Part shown: positions 1 through 12,335 of the stretch, piece after piece | Layout of the letters: every line of letters starts with the position of its first letter | Position numbering within the stretch: position 1 is the stretch's first letter | DNA from: Mesaphorura yosii | Lineage: Eukaryota > Arthropoda > Collembola > Poduromorpha > Tullbergiidae | Length of the DNA stretch: 64,000 nt | Reading direction: 5' to 3' | Assembly: GCA_009869945.1 (NCBI GenBank) | Contig: WIXG01000168.1 | Coordinates: 62,001-126,000, forward strand | Notes under the pieces: generated by a model | Database searches by the model: none | What the model saw: only the letters and a program-made list of their open reading frames with translations | Told to the model about the DNA's origin: nothing | Position numbers and translations under genes: made by a program

Positions 1-3000
1 TCGTCGAAAAATGCAAGACCGGTGTCCATGTCAGACACGAAAGATCGCTCCTCAATAAATCTGATGAACATCTGCGTGCGTAGCACCATTTGATAGAATT
101 TGTGATTCGTCTTCTCACGCGACTTGAGGAACCCCTATATGCACATGAATGAATTTAGAAATATAAGATTCTAACAAGTAGTCGCGCAATTCAACTTACA
201 TCAAAATCAAACAACGACGATGCATCAGTTGCTCCGACTGTTGGCGCCTTTGTGATTGGCAAGAGGAAAGAACGGTAGCCTTTGAGTATTCCGGTCATGA
301 ATCGTAGAAATGCTTCCTGAATTTCCAGGTCGAGCATTCGCTAAAATAAACAGGACACGATGAGTCCAGGTTTGCCGAGTTTGCCCTCAATGTCTTTTCG
401 CCATTCAAACTAACCTCTCGCTTCTTCAACTGAAAATCTAGTTCTATCGGGTCGAGTGAATCTCCTGCTCGCCTGTTTTGTCTTAGAGTACCCAACCTGC
501 TCTGCAGGACTTCCAAAGAATGCTTCAGCAACCGGGCAGGTTTCTTCGGAAGCAGTTTTGCATTTAGAAACTGTCGTTTATCTTCGCTTCTGTAATCATA
601 ATTTTAAATGTCTGAAGAATACAGTCGCTGAAAGCATTATCCTCAAAATGCTTACATAGTAATTGCACTTGTGTCCAGATCAATGCAGGTAATATCCGTT
701 GGTGGCTCATACAGGTCAAAGAATCGAGAATCTACTCCAATCAGAAACGGAACAGGGGCCTGAATGACTGCACAGAGTCCCAGAGGACAGAGTGGAATAT
801 ACGGGCATTGCCAGTGGAAGGGGAAAATCAGCTAAAACAAAAGTGTAAATTAATGGCGTCGTAAAAGCATTAAGCTTACGCTTGTAAAATCTTACCACTG
901 AGACTGCTTCTGCTACAGCCGTCAATACATCAGGTCTCAACGAATGAATGAGAAGCTTCTGCTCCGTAAGGACAAGAAGTAAAACCAAAAGTGAATTTTC
1001 AGGTCCCAGATTTGCTAGTAATTGGCGAAATGAAGCACCACTGAAAAAGACAATAAAATGTCAACGAAAGGGCCTCCAAACGAACCATTTCAATTTTGAG
1101 TACCTTTTGGGGCGCGGAGAGTCATGAGGATGAGATAAGAGAAGATTTTGAGAAGCTGACAGTTGCATTAAGATATGCGGTCGTTGTGCGGATGGAAAAG
1201 GAACTTCTTCCAGCAAGTGAGATATGTACCTGCAGATTCGGTCGGAAAATGTTAGAAACTATTCGTCAACTCCAGTTCAAGTCAGGCTTCGGCTCACCTT
1301 TCGATTGGAACTTCATGTGGACCCGTCATGCACATTTTTACCAGGTGATAAAGAAAGGTTCGAAATGAGTCGAAGAAGGGGTAGTGAGAAAGCAGGGAAA
1401 TACTTTTGTTAACGTGAATACTCTTATCATTTCGTTCACCGGGAAGAGAGATTCCAAGTACAGCCTTTTGCTCTTCAGATAATTTATCTTCTGGGTAATC
1501 TTCATAAATTGTGACTGCGGAGCCATAGATTTTCTCCGCACCATCAGCGACTGTGAGAACAAATGTCGAGAAGACGGGGCGAGGTTGCGAGGCTTTTGTG
1601 GGCCAACATTCGACTGTAGCGCACATCGGTAGACAAAACATGGCGACAGAATCTGGGAACGGAAACCCTCGACGGTCAATCGACGGATATCTGGAAAGTG
1701 ATATAAGTCCATAAATGAATGCTTAAAGTGCTGATAAGTTATCGGCTTAGAGCATTTAGCATTCTTAGAAATCATACCGTAAAAGTACTTCTGCTTTATA
1801 GGAAAGTAATGGCGGACGATACATTGACTTCTTGTAGCAAAGAAAGACATCACAGCCCATCTAAATATGAGAGAACATTAAAGTTTGCAAGCTGAACCGA
1901 GGATTAAAGTTAAGTGAAATCAGGCCGACCACCTACAATTGTGCCTTTGTTGAGATTTTTCGGTATCAGGCAAAATGCGTGCGGAGGCCGTTCGCCTTTA
2001 TTCGTGATAATAACACAGATATCAGTAACAACCAGTTCATTGCAAGGCATGTTTTCTGGGGCTCGACGGAAAGTTAGCAGAGTTCTAGCATTCGTGTTGT
2101 TAACATTGGCTGGCCGTCCTTCCGGTGTCGATATAACCACTTCAGCGTCCGGCAGCAGTCTCTCCTTTCCATCGTACATCACTCTGTTCAAAAATACAAG
2201 CATGAACAAACTGCATGCAATACTTCTCTAGTATCAGCATCAGCAATCAGCGCCATGTGGAGGCTGAGTTTTTCGAACTCTTTCCAAATTCATTGCATGA
2301 AGCCTCTGTTTACTCACCCAACATCAACCAAAGGTGGTTTATCAGTTCCTCGGCGGTAACAAAGAAACACTTCTGGACTTCGTATGCTGCCACTATTTAG
2401 ATTAGCTGGGTAACCTGAAAATACGAAGTAAATCATGTTGTAAAGTTCGCAAGTTTCATAGCACCAGTGTGGTTAATCTTACTTCACTCATTTGCAAATC
2501 AGTTCACAATATTGAAGCTCTTGTTTAGTTAATTAACATAGTTCGTTTAGTCGCGATAACAGAATGTCCACCGCACACGCGAATGGTAATGTTAATGAAC
2601 TTTGGTTTATGCAGAGGAAGTGCATGTCAATGAATTTAGTGAAACTGGTTCTCAGTCGGCACACGACACGTGGGCGGCCTGCTTTATCGTTCAAGTTAGA
2701 ATAAAATAATCTCAAAACCGTGCACGATTCTTAAAACAATGCCATATGAACCTTCCGATCCTGATTTTCTCGATTGTCAGTGGTTTAAATGAGAGCTCCC
2801 ATTGCGCCAGGACCGTATAAGGCTATCGTCTCGTAAGATGCAAAGAATTCACGAATTAATGAACTTAGCATTTACTGCTTTACTCTACCGCTAATATTGG
2901 TTTTTGACATTGATAATCATGAACGGAAATATAGCAACATATTTTTTTTCTCCGTTGGCTGTGACTTCATTGCACCAAAACTCTTTTATGGACTTCCCCT

Positions 3001-4202
3001 TGAAATTGAAATGAGCCTTTTCAGAATTGTTGTTCTGGTCTGCTCCCCCTACGCTCTGTGCTACAACACGCTTCGTGCCTCGTGCTTAATTGCAACAAAG
3101 GCATGCGAAATGTGAATTTAATTTACAGCTGTTGTTTTCGAATGAGCTTTGTGATACATTCATTAACACGTAATCACCATTACCAAGTTTGTGCCAGTGC
3201 CAGACAGGGTAGCGAGCAGAAAGAACCGTATGTCACTTTTGAAGAGCTCTAATAAACATCAGCGATTCAGCGACTTGTAAAGTAGCTTCCACAACATGAG
3301 TCGATCGAGTTCACAAGGCGGATTTACAATTAGGGCAGAGGCAGAGAGATTTTGGAGTGCCAATTTCAATTTCATGGTGCAGAAATTCATGGCCAGCCGT
3401 CACCCATCGATAGTAAGCAGTGGGACGAATAACGCAGTAAAATGCGGCCGTAGCTGTGCACGGGCATTGTGGTACTTCAAGTGCAAAGTAATTTATGGTG
3501 CTATGCAATAATACTAATTGAATTTTTATCACAAAGGGTGCTGTCCGCCCATGCTGCTTCCACCTCGTTAAAGCGAATCTTCTTCGGGCAAGGGCACAGG
3601 CCGTCAATTTGACAATCTCGGTTATTAAATTCTGAAGCAGTAGATGGAAAATTATGCAATTCCGCAAAAGCCACAAATTATGTTGAATGAATGTCGGCCA
3701 AGTACAACTTTAATCCAATACTGTCTAGACGAACCCATAATCTACCACAATGAAACTTATTCTTAACTCAAGTGGCAAAATTCGCGATTCGTGGTCGTCT
3801 TCTGATACTGCGCAGTTTCATTTCATCAACACATGACAATTGGATGTGGAATGCAAACAATACAAAGAGTGACAAGTAGAATTTACGAGTACGACCTTCG
3901 GATATTAGTTCGGCGGAATCATAAAATTCGTGAAGAATGTTAAAGAGTTCTTCCAGTTATTAATCAATGGTTGATTAGAATGTCAGATAACAAAACAACT
4001 CACCTGAAGGCGTTTTCTCCACGCAGGCAAAGCCTCTTGGTACTTCTTCACCTAATACTGGAAATATGACTGTAATATCAGTAATTGGTTCCAAATTTTT
4101 CGAGTTGGGTATAAGCCCTTCGCAGTAGTCTTCGTCGACAGGTTCCGGCTGATCCGGTAGTCCAGCTACCACGAAGTAGTCGGCCACAAAACGGTCATCC
4201 AT
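1..4202 (-). CDS. Crag: DENN domain protein, DENND4/Crag family (N-terminal part; runs off the left edge)
   Basis: Likely a guanine nucleotide exchange factor for Rab GTPases (Rab10/Rab11 in the family), acting in membrane traffic. Exons, 5' to 3' on the minus strand: 4004-4202, 2318-2414, 1937-2183, 1778-1860, 1298-1690, 1104-1229, 896-1040, 656-831, 415-589, 200-340, 1-134 (open). Reading phase is kept at every junction. The protein starts [17 protein letters not shown], the typical family N-terminus. A MABP domain follows ([40 protein letters not shown]), then uDENN ([14 protein letters not shown]) and cDENN ([65 protein letters not shown]). About 638 residues are visible; the dDENN end and C-terminal half lie outside. 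The first intron is about 1.6 kb. Close resemblance to human DENND4A, recalled from memory, makes the family call firm; the exact orthologue is less certain. Confidence 0.93.
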
Positions 4203-7200
4203 CTTCGTATTCGTGTACTTGAATTTTGAGCAACAGCAATATCAAGTTAACACGCTGCACCACCGCACCGCACTTAAAGTTTAACTATTTTGTTTAGCAT
4301 CGACGCACTGAGCTGGAGTTACTAAGAAGCTGTTGATAACAGAAAACGAACAGTATACTAGTAGCATGACTCATTATCACTTTGACTCTTTCGTATTTAA
4401 ATTCTTCAGTAGTCGGTCGAACTCTTGACATTGCCGATCCGCTTCTCACTTCTCACTGTTTTATTTGCGGAGAAGTGTAAGAGGAATTCTTGGTACTTTT
4501 GGACATGGTGCTTGAACTCCTTCTTGAACTCTTCTTTCTCATCGCGTCTTGAAGACGCAGGAATAATTTACATTCCATTATCACCAGTTGCCATTTTTAT
4601 CTTGCACGTTGCCAGTTTGCGATGGACCGATCTGTAAATTCCAAGAATAAAGAGCATTGAAGTACGAGAACATAAGGAGCATGTTGCATGACCATCTTTC
4701 ATGATTTCTTCATGTTTGCCAGTTTAAAGTCAAAAGTTCCTCGACGGAAATGAACTAATATTTAAAAGAAACATGCTCAGCCCCTTCTTCGACAGCTTAA
4801 GCTTACTGAAGTCCTCAACGGCCTTTAATTCTCCGATTATCCTCCGAGTCTCACCTCAACAGCCTGCGAATGAGAACTTTTGAGTAGTGGTGTGATGCAA
4901 TGCGAGATGTGGAATTTTACGCCCGAGTTTAAACAACATTTGGCTAACTTCCTTCTTTACCCAATTCACCCTTGTTCGTTCTATTTGCACTGAATTGACT
5001 AGGCATGGAATTCGAAGGTGATGTCTTACGCAAATGGAAGGGTGCATCGTATTGCTTCCAGAAAGGGCGAAGGAAAGTCAATTGTGTGTGCCATGTGTCA
5101 GGCTTAGAGAAAACACTTATGAGAAACTAAATGATAGAAGGTATGATGTGAAGCCATGCAGGCATAAAATATGATAATATCCATGCAAAGGAACAGATGG
5201 TCCAATTTCCATGACCCGCACGGGCGACCATCCTGGAACTCATTACTTTACCACGTTGCCAGTACATTTCAGGAGATTCTTCCTTCAGAGTTCACGGTTC
5301 AGCTGCACGAGAAGTACATTGCACTCAAAAAAGTTATGGATTCCACGCTTTATGAGATAAATACGAATAAATCCACGCCATAGGCTATGATGTAATTCCT
5401 TGAGTTGCTTCTAGTCTTCGAATGTGCTCACATCCACCGAAGTTTAATGGGACACTTAAGCTCGACCATAAAATCCTTAAATGAAATACGCAAACATGAA
5501 AGGAAAGGAAAGTCTCTCATGAACTCTGGACCAGTGAACGTGGAACGCTGGAGATTGACGATGGCATTCACTGCGTTTGTTTTTAATGCAGTTATCACAA
5601 CTAAACAAATGCAGCTCCGGCTAATTCAGTTCCGCTTCTTTTTCATTCATTCTGTTATCATTTGTTGTGTTACACACTTTACTAGTGGTTTACTCATCGC
5701 GTCAATTTCCTCCTAATTCCACGACACTACTCGCGCGACTAACGATAAACATGACGATGATCACAATTTCATTGTCCCATTTTCACAGGAAACACTTTCG
5801 ACTCATTGAAATGCAATGTTGAACGCTGAACTAAATACAACGTTGAAATATTTGATAACCATCAAATTGTACATGGTATGGAATTTTGGAATGAGCTGAA
5901 ACGCAGAAATTAAGGAGAATGTGATGAGTTCTGATTCACCGAGTGAAAACGGGCGTAAATTATTACGACGCCTTGAAACTCCGCTTATCGTTGTCATCAA
6001 CGAATTTCATAGCAGCCTTTTCTACTTTGCATGCGCATGGCTTAGACATTAATCCCTTGGCGTTATGTGCCACTTCATGTTGGTAGATTCAATATACGTC
6101 TTACCTTATTTGCAATTTATGGAGGGAGCCTTGTGCCCAGTCTAAGCGCCGGGCTCCTTTGTCAGTGACACCTGCAAGTTGAGGACGATCAAATTAAATG
6201 CCTGACCGTGCTTGCTTGTGCTCTGGACTTGGACAAACTCAACAGGCATATCGTGGAGATTCTCTCGTTGATTGCTTACTGTATGAATTACGAGAATAAT
6301 GCCTGATTGCTGGACGATTTAGAACTCGAGTCTACGATGCACTGGTGATGAAGATAGTTGCAGGTTGCAGAAGTGATGAACGAACTTAATTTACTGAATT
6401 TACAGACTCACCTGTTTATGAAACTAGCAACGCACAACGAATCATCCACAGCTATCAGTTATCAAAGGTATCACAATCAACAGCAGATAAAATTGCCAAC
6501 TATGTAGCAGGTTTGAACATTAATTTAATCCTCAAGTTCAGGTCGATGAATTAAAACCACAATCACTGTTCAGGCTCAGTCAACTAGTTGATTCCACACT
6601 GGATTTATTGTGTAGCACACGGCACTTAGTCAATTTTTGTCACGTTACGCAGTTCCATCAGATAACTGATCGTGGTTATGTTAGGCACAACAAAAATTGC
6701 GTTCCATGGCCGAGTTCCAAGATTTCCAGTCTGTTTGTTTAATGCCAAGTACAAGTTCACCAGTTGCCCGTCTTTTGTCTGACTTTCTGCCAAGAAACTA
6801 ATCACATGGTGCGAAATGCGAATGCAATGCAAGATTATCTCGTATAAACGACGTCCTTAACGACGTGTTAAATTACGAATGTAATTCTCTTTTAATAGCT
6901 CTTGTTTAATAAGCTACGCGTTCAGACTTCGTTCTGTGGCTGCAACTTTTTAAATCTTGGGCTTTTGTTCTCGACGATGATGATGACTCATGCCAATTAT
7001 TAATTTCAATAGACACTTTCACGTAGACGTAGCGCACAGCGCACAAACCAACGACCAAGGCAAGGCAAGGTTGACTGCTGATTTGTTATGATTGTTGGTG
7101 CTGGCTGGCTGGCTGGCAGAATTCTAAGCTGAGCACTTGAATCGTGAATGAATGCTTGGTTTTTTGCGAAGTTTCTCATTTGGTTACTGCTCAATGCTCA

Positions 7201-7666
7201 CTGCTCGTCGCATATTGTGCTTTGACTTGGGTGGGTTTGGGCTTTCAGTTGAATGGGATGAAGTTAGCGTTTGGTGTAGCGCACGGCGAGGTACGACACG
7301 AGCGGTGATACATGCAGAGCAGAGCATCGCACAAACTCGTGCACTCACTGACATTTTGCACACTTGAGAGTGTGCAAAACTTAAATGGCAAGCTAGCTGC
7401 TAGCATATTATGTGGCAATTTGGCACGCTACGCTAGCAAGGAATCTTAAACGACACGTCCAGGCACGTGGCTTGAGTCCAGACCGACTCAGGATGCATTT
7501 TCAGTCATTGTTACGTATGAATTGCGCAAAATGAGATCATTGCATCAATCAAGGTTAGGGCATCGCCAATCGCATCATCATGACGCAGCAGCCACCAACG
7601 CGAAGAGCTTGCTCGACTGAATGCTGTGCCGGTGATTCTGATCCATATGATCATCCTACGTCTACA
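4203..7666. other. Intergenic region between DENND4 and chitinase
   Basis: No recognisable gene in about 3.5 kb. The part next to 4202 should hold the DENND4 promoter and 5' leader. Two open frames look protein-like but match nothing I know: 5171-5383 plus (70 codons) and 6626-6832 minus (68 codons). Neither has visible flanking exons in a consistent phase. A short (CTGG)4 tract lies at 7101-7117. I see no transposon ends. Confidence 0.5.
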
Positions 7667-7672
7667 TTTATT
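7667..7672 (-). terminator. Poly(A) signal of the chitinase gene
   Basis: AATAAA on the minus strand, about 64 bases downstream of the chitinase stop codon, the usual position for a 3' end signal. Its use is inferred. Confidence 0.55.
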
Positions 7673-7735
7673 TTTTGATATAAGAAGTTAAAGCTTTAAC
7701 GTTTGAGCAATAATTGAAGACCCTGGCCAAACTAT

Positions 7736-10041
7736 TTAGCATCCGATTACATCAGGCCAGTTGCAGTTGCTAATGGCCGGGTCAAATAGAAGGCCGGGAG
7801 GGCAGTCGTAGTAGTGCTTGATCCATTCACCGTCGTTCCACGTGCATGAGTAGAATGTGGTAGCGCATCTTTCTCCGTGGACTCCGGGGGATGAACACTC
7901 GCCATCTGGAGGTGGTGTTGTGGTCGTTGTCGAAGCACCCGTGGTGGTCTAACACAGGAATGGAATGCAACCAGTTACATTTTCAGCATAGTAGAAGCGT
8001 GGTAGTTGTACTATTCTGGAGACGTACGGGCGCTGTCGGGTCCTGCGTCGTGGTTGTCGCGATTGTCGTTGGAGGTGGGTCTGGAATTTCGCCTCCAATG
8101 ATTATGCGGTAAGCTGTCTTCATGAGTGGGTTCATTTCTCCTCCGCAAGTGCCCAAGAAGTCGTCCGTCTCTACGCTCCAGAACATGCCTCCTCCAAGAC
8201 CCATTTGCATCGCCCAGGTCGACTGCCAAGTGTAAAGATAGGACGTCATTAACGCGAAATATGTCGCCACTCTCAAGTGATCTTACCTTAGCCGTAATAC
8301 TTTGAACATCATCGTAACCGATCCAAAGATTGCCATTGTACGCATATGGCGCGTCCACATACTCATCCCGGATGACTGTCCACGCATTTCCGTCGCTTCT
8401 GAACCGTTCGCAAACTTCGTTGAAGCCCCAGATTCCTGCCTCACGCGTGTAAGGTCCAGCTGGAATACCGTTTCTGGCCGGTGCGTAGAGTCCGTTCGTG
8501 CCAGGATTGTCAAGCGTCCATCCACGTCCGTAAGTGCCCATTCCCAAGATCAATTTACTTGGATCTGCGCCTTGTGAAATCCAGAAATTGACGGCATGTT
8601 TCTGGTTTTAAAGATTCAAAGCACAGAATAAATGTAAAACGTATCAAAAGCAGGACATCGTAGCAAGATCGTTTTTGTGCGCACCACGTTCAATTTCGCG
8701 TTATCGCCAAATTCTGTCGAAAGAGGATTCATTGCGGTGTGATGGTGAGTGAAGTCTTCCCACGCGCCGTGCATGTCGTACGCCATGATGTTGATGAAGT
8801 CCAGAGATCTGCAAGGCAAGGTACAAATTACAAGTTGATCAGCACTTTGTAAGTTGAGTCCGTAAAACCTGATTCCGGATGATATTTTGTAGTCAAGCAA
8901 TTTGCAATTGGCAATTAGCATACCTTGAGACACGTGGGACGTCGTAGCCAGCTGCGATTGTGGCCTCTCCCGCAGAGACGGCGGCAGTAAGAAGGAATCC
9001 GTGTCTGTCGAATTCTGTCCTCATTTCCTCACAGAGCAGCGCGAAGTTTTCCTGAAAAGAAAATTAGAAAGTTCAATTTTTCGTTTGTAATTCGTAATGT
9101 AAGAAGGAGCGGAGATTTAAGGAGCGGTAACAAACTTTGTCCTCTGGTCTGCCACCTCCGCAGCAACCTTCTCCGGCTGGGTACTCCCAATCTACAGATT
9201 TGAGCATCAAATTAAGAATGGGATGCCTTTAGTTTCCTACTGAAGGCTTAGTCGCAATTCTTCGTACCCAAATCAAGCCCGTCAAATCCATGCGCTTGCA
9301 AGAATGGCACGACACTGTTAATGAATGTCCTTCTGTTGCCAGATGACTCTGCCATCTAACAAAAGTACAGCATCATTGCATTTGGATCCTAGAATCTTCA
9401 CTGTCATGATCCCAAATTAGACTTACTTGTGAATATTTGCCTGAAGCCTCATTCCAACCTGCACGAATAACAAGTGTCTCATTAGGAGAAAGGTTCAAGA
9501 ATCATGTGCACAACTTTTCGTTACCTCCGATGGCCAGGAGAGTCTTCAGCCTTGGGTTCTGTTGCTTCAGATTTGTGAAGCGTTTGTATGCACCTGGAAT
9601 TACAGACATTTTCCGTAGTTTTGGCAGAATTTGGAACATTTCGTCTCTCATGTATAACTTACCTCTTCCCCAATTCTCCTCCAAATCATTGTACTCGTCC
9701 AGCGCATAGATTGTATGCTGTCCAGCGCGAAGTCCCGCGAAGCCAAAGATCAAATGAGTGCAAAGCTGAGGGTCAATGCTCTCCACGTCGAAGAAACCCG
9801 CACCCGGGCGGTATTTTGCCCAGGAGCCAAAGTAGCAGACGAGAATTTTGTCAGCTTTCACTGGATAAAGGAAGTAAGCATGGAAATTAGCTAGATTCCA
9901 ATTCACGACAGCTGCCCAGTTAAAAAAATGTTTATCCAGTAACACACCTTCATTTCTATCCAGGATGGAATTTGCCGAGGTGAACAAACTGTTTAGTGCC
10001 AAGCAAGCAAAGAAGGAAGCCAAAACAATGCAGACTTTCAT
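7736..10041 (-). CDS. Secreted GH18 chitinase with C-terminal CBM14 chitin-binding domain
   Basis: Endochitinase hydrolysing beta-1,4-linked N-acetylglucosamine in chitin. Exons: 9948-10041, 9663-9860, 9525-9593, 9427-9458, 9268-9355, 9136-9191, 8924-9051, 8685-8808, 8287-8601, 8028-8222, 7736-7948; they sum to 1512 bases, 503 residues. Residues 1-24 form a signal peptide ([20 protein letters not shown]). The GH18 barrel covers about 33-410, with the conserved strands [20 protein letters not shown], the catalytic motif FDGLDLDWEYP (acid/base Glu163), [10 protein letters not shown] and [13 protein letters not shown] Thr/Pro linker (about 415-445) leads to a six-cysteine CBM14 (about 449-503, ending NWPDVIGC). 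The layout equals single-domain arthropod chitinases. An unusual Gly/Cys-rich loop ([13 protein letters not shown]) follows the catalytic motif. It could act in gut, peritrophic matrix or cuticle; the sequence does not say which. Confidence 0.95.
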
Positions 10042-10111
10042 GTTGGTGGAGCGGTGAACGATTCGCCAACTTTTGGAGGTGAGTGGTCTGGCGAGTTTTC
10101 ACTCACAGTTG

Positions 10112-10118
10112 TTTTATA
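10112..10118 (-). promoter_or_regulatory. TATA box of the chitinase gene
   Basis: The minus strand reads GATATAAAAC here, about 71 bases before the chitinase start codon. Transcription would then begin near 10085-10090, leaving a leader of about 45-50 bases. The position and motif fit a core promoter; usage is inferred. Confidence 0.45.
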
Positions 10119-11039
10119 TCAACGAATGGAATTCCAGATCTCGGCTCAACAAGTTGCGCAACTTATCGCATGACATTGAGGGCATTAATTGCAGGTCGTG
10201 CTACTCGTGCTTCGCTTTCGCTGGTCAATTCTGCCGCTTGTCACCGATCAGCTTGTTTTCGCATGAATTTCTTAGTGCATAGTTCGCAATTGAATCATAA
10301 TTAATTTGAAGTGACTTTGGCAAGGACTTCAGCAAGTCAATCAAACTGATGTGAAAAGGTAGACGAATGAAATAAGACTCACTAATTCGAATGTTGAATT
10401 GACTGAAATGACTGGACGTGCTCCTGCCAAACGTTCGAATTGACAATTGAGTGTTTGTGATTGATTACGCAAATCCTAATCGCTTGTTCATGACAGTCGC
10501 TGTCACTTGTAGCACAGCTGAATCTTTCTCCTTGGATTCGAGCTACTGGAAGGCTTGTCAGGTACTCCCCCAACACTCAAACGAATCAAGCATTTGCCTC
10601 AAAATTCTCCATTTCCACTCATGAATTTAGCAACTGCGCTGAACCTACCGGCAGGTGATCACATTTTGGCCTCCATCGCCATTACATCGACAACGGCATA
10701 ATGAAATTTAGTCAAGGATTGCAATCGGATGGCACTAGAAGATTGTTTGGATTATTTGGAACGGTAAAGGGCAAGTAAAGGGAACGGTAAATCCCAAGCC
10801 TTGACATTGATTGATAAATTGAATTAAACTTAAAGCAAGTCCCAATTAGTACCATTAGCAGAAAATAACTGTGAGAAACTCTCAACCAGCGAAGATTGCG
10901 ACTGATGAGTTAATCCAGGATTTTCGTAAATGTCAGGTTCAGGAACATTTGTCCTGTCAAACCCTCGTTGACAAATAAATTGGACACTTCAGCGTCAGAG
11001 GTAACAGCGACTTGTTATTCGACGCTGACATATTCTTGA
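10119..11039. other. Intergenic region between chitinase and the cysteine-rich gene
   Basis: No gene seen. It should contain upstream control sequence for the chitinase. One copy of a degenerate short repeat motif, close to CAGGAACATTTGTCCTG, lies at 10940-10956 (compare 12269-12335 and 26210-26285). Confidence 0.4.
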
Positions 11040-11045
11040 TTTATT
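11040..11045 (-). terminator. Poly(A) signal of the cysteine-rich secreted gene
   Basis: AATAAA on the minus strand, about 150 bases downstream of the stop at 11195. Plausible 3' end signal; usage not shown. Confidence 0.4.
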
Positions 11046-11194
11046 TCTCGTGAATTATACGAATAAATGACAAATTATCAATAACAATAACAGCAACTAA
11101 GCTTAATTAACACACCAGTAATATCATATTGAAAATATCGGTGTCTAATTTTGAGAGGATGAGACGAGATTGTGCTCAACCACAACTTCATTCA

Positions 11195-11770
11195 TTAGCC
11201 GACAACTGAGCCACCACGTTTCAATACCTGGTTGACAACGTTGGCCGTTTTGCTGCAGTATCCACTTGTATTACTTCCATAAATTCCTTGACACTTGCAG
11301 ATTCTGGGGGTTCCCTCGCACACGGCGTGCTTTACGCAGGTACTGGTTTGTGTGAAACATGGGCTGCCTGCTCGACCAACGCATTTGCCTCCTGACCCTG
11401 TGGCAGACACATGAGCGTTTCCAACAGCTGCAGGAGCTGCAGTTGTTGCCTGGTTTTTGTCCTTGTCGCCCTTCAGAAACCCAAAGACAGAAGATGCAAT
11501 GGCGGAGGCTGACGAAGAGGAAGAACCTGAAGACGAATCGTCTGGTGTTGGAATCTCGTACACGTTTGAAGGGTCAGCACAGATACACTTTTGGTTGAAG
11601 CACACCAGTCCCTTCGATGTTATGCAACCGTCGCCCGACTGACCACCCAAAATGCTGGCAATCTGCGCACGAAGTTTGCACGCTTCGCCATAATCTCGCT
11701 GGGCGACGGCATGATCAATTCCATTGCTGATACACAAGGCGAAGATAAGAACTATACTGGACGGAAGCAT
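11195..11770 (-). CDS. Small secreted cysteine-rich protein, single exon
   Basis: 191 residues with no intron. The N-terminus is a signal peptide (MLPSSIVLIFALCISNG, cut near residue 23). Two cysteine-rich modules flank a low-complexity middle. Module one (about 31-63) has Cys in ACKL, DGCIT, LVCFNQKCICAD. Module two (about 128-172) has Cys in GKCVG, SPCFT, TCVK, VCEG, ICKCQG, GYCS. The spacing resembles EB/EGF-like disulphide modules of ecdysozoan secreted proteins but is not a clean match to one family. The middle is Ser-rich (SSSGSSSSSASA), then Lys/Asp and Ala-rich, and probably disordered. Function unknown: an extracellular or cuticle-associated role is an inference from the signal peptide and cysteines. 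It lies in the same direction as the chitinase, about 1.1 kb upstream of it. Confidence 0.78.
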   Translation of the reverse strand: MLPSSIVLIFALCISNGIDHAVAQRDYGEACKLRAQIASILGGQSGDGCITSKGLVCFNQKCICADPSNVYEIPTPDDSSSGSSSSSASAIASSVFGFLKGDKDKNQATTAAPAAVGNAHVSATGSGGKCVGRAGSPCFTQTSTCVKHAVCEGTPRICKCQGIYGSNTSGYCSKTANVVNQVLKRGGSVVG

Positions 11771-12268
11771 GGCACTTGGTAATCAGTTAAGTTTCAAAGT
11801 TTCTATACTGCCTTGATCAATTCGTTTCTTAATCTAAGCAGCGAATTTGGTGTCTGACCAGCACGGATCCAAATGCAACTAAAAATCAACTCTGAAGAGC
11901 CACATCGAGAACTTGTATACATACTCACGCCTTCAAGGTAAGAAAGTGAAGAAGACGCACAGCAATTACGTAATTATCACAAATAGAATCTCATTAATAA
12001 TCCTGATGCCTTTTCTATTGTGAACGCAAGCATTTGCACATGGATTCCGTGAACTTACGGGTTTTACGATCTCGTCTTGTAGTCACTGTAATATTTACGA
12101 AAGTTGCATTGCTGGCTTAACGCTGGAATACTGGCAGTCGTAGTCTTACCATCGTTGAAGATCATTGTTGTACTTGGGCATTGACATTTGCTCGAATACT
12201 AATTCACTATTTTTATAATTTCGTTCTCTATCCATTCTAATTCAATCTCCAATTCTTTTTAACAATTC

Positions 12269-12335
12269 GCTAGGGGCAATTTGCTTGGAACATTTTGTCC
12301 AGCGAGAATATTTACTTGGGACAATTTGTTCCTAC
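12269..12335 (+). repeat. Degenerate short repeat cluster, related to sequence in the GMC intron
   Basis: Three imperfect units built around GGGGCAATTTGC, GGAACATTTTGTCC and GGGACAATTTGTTCC occur in a row. A stretch of about 35 bases (CTAGG..CAATTTGC..GGAA.CA) aligns by eye with 26250-26285 in the GMC oxidoreductase intron, and a single related unit lies at 10940-10956. The units are themselves near-palindromic. This looks like a remnant of a small dispersed non-coding repeat, but no ends, target duplications or coding part can be seen. Confidence 0.35.
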
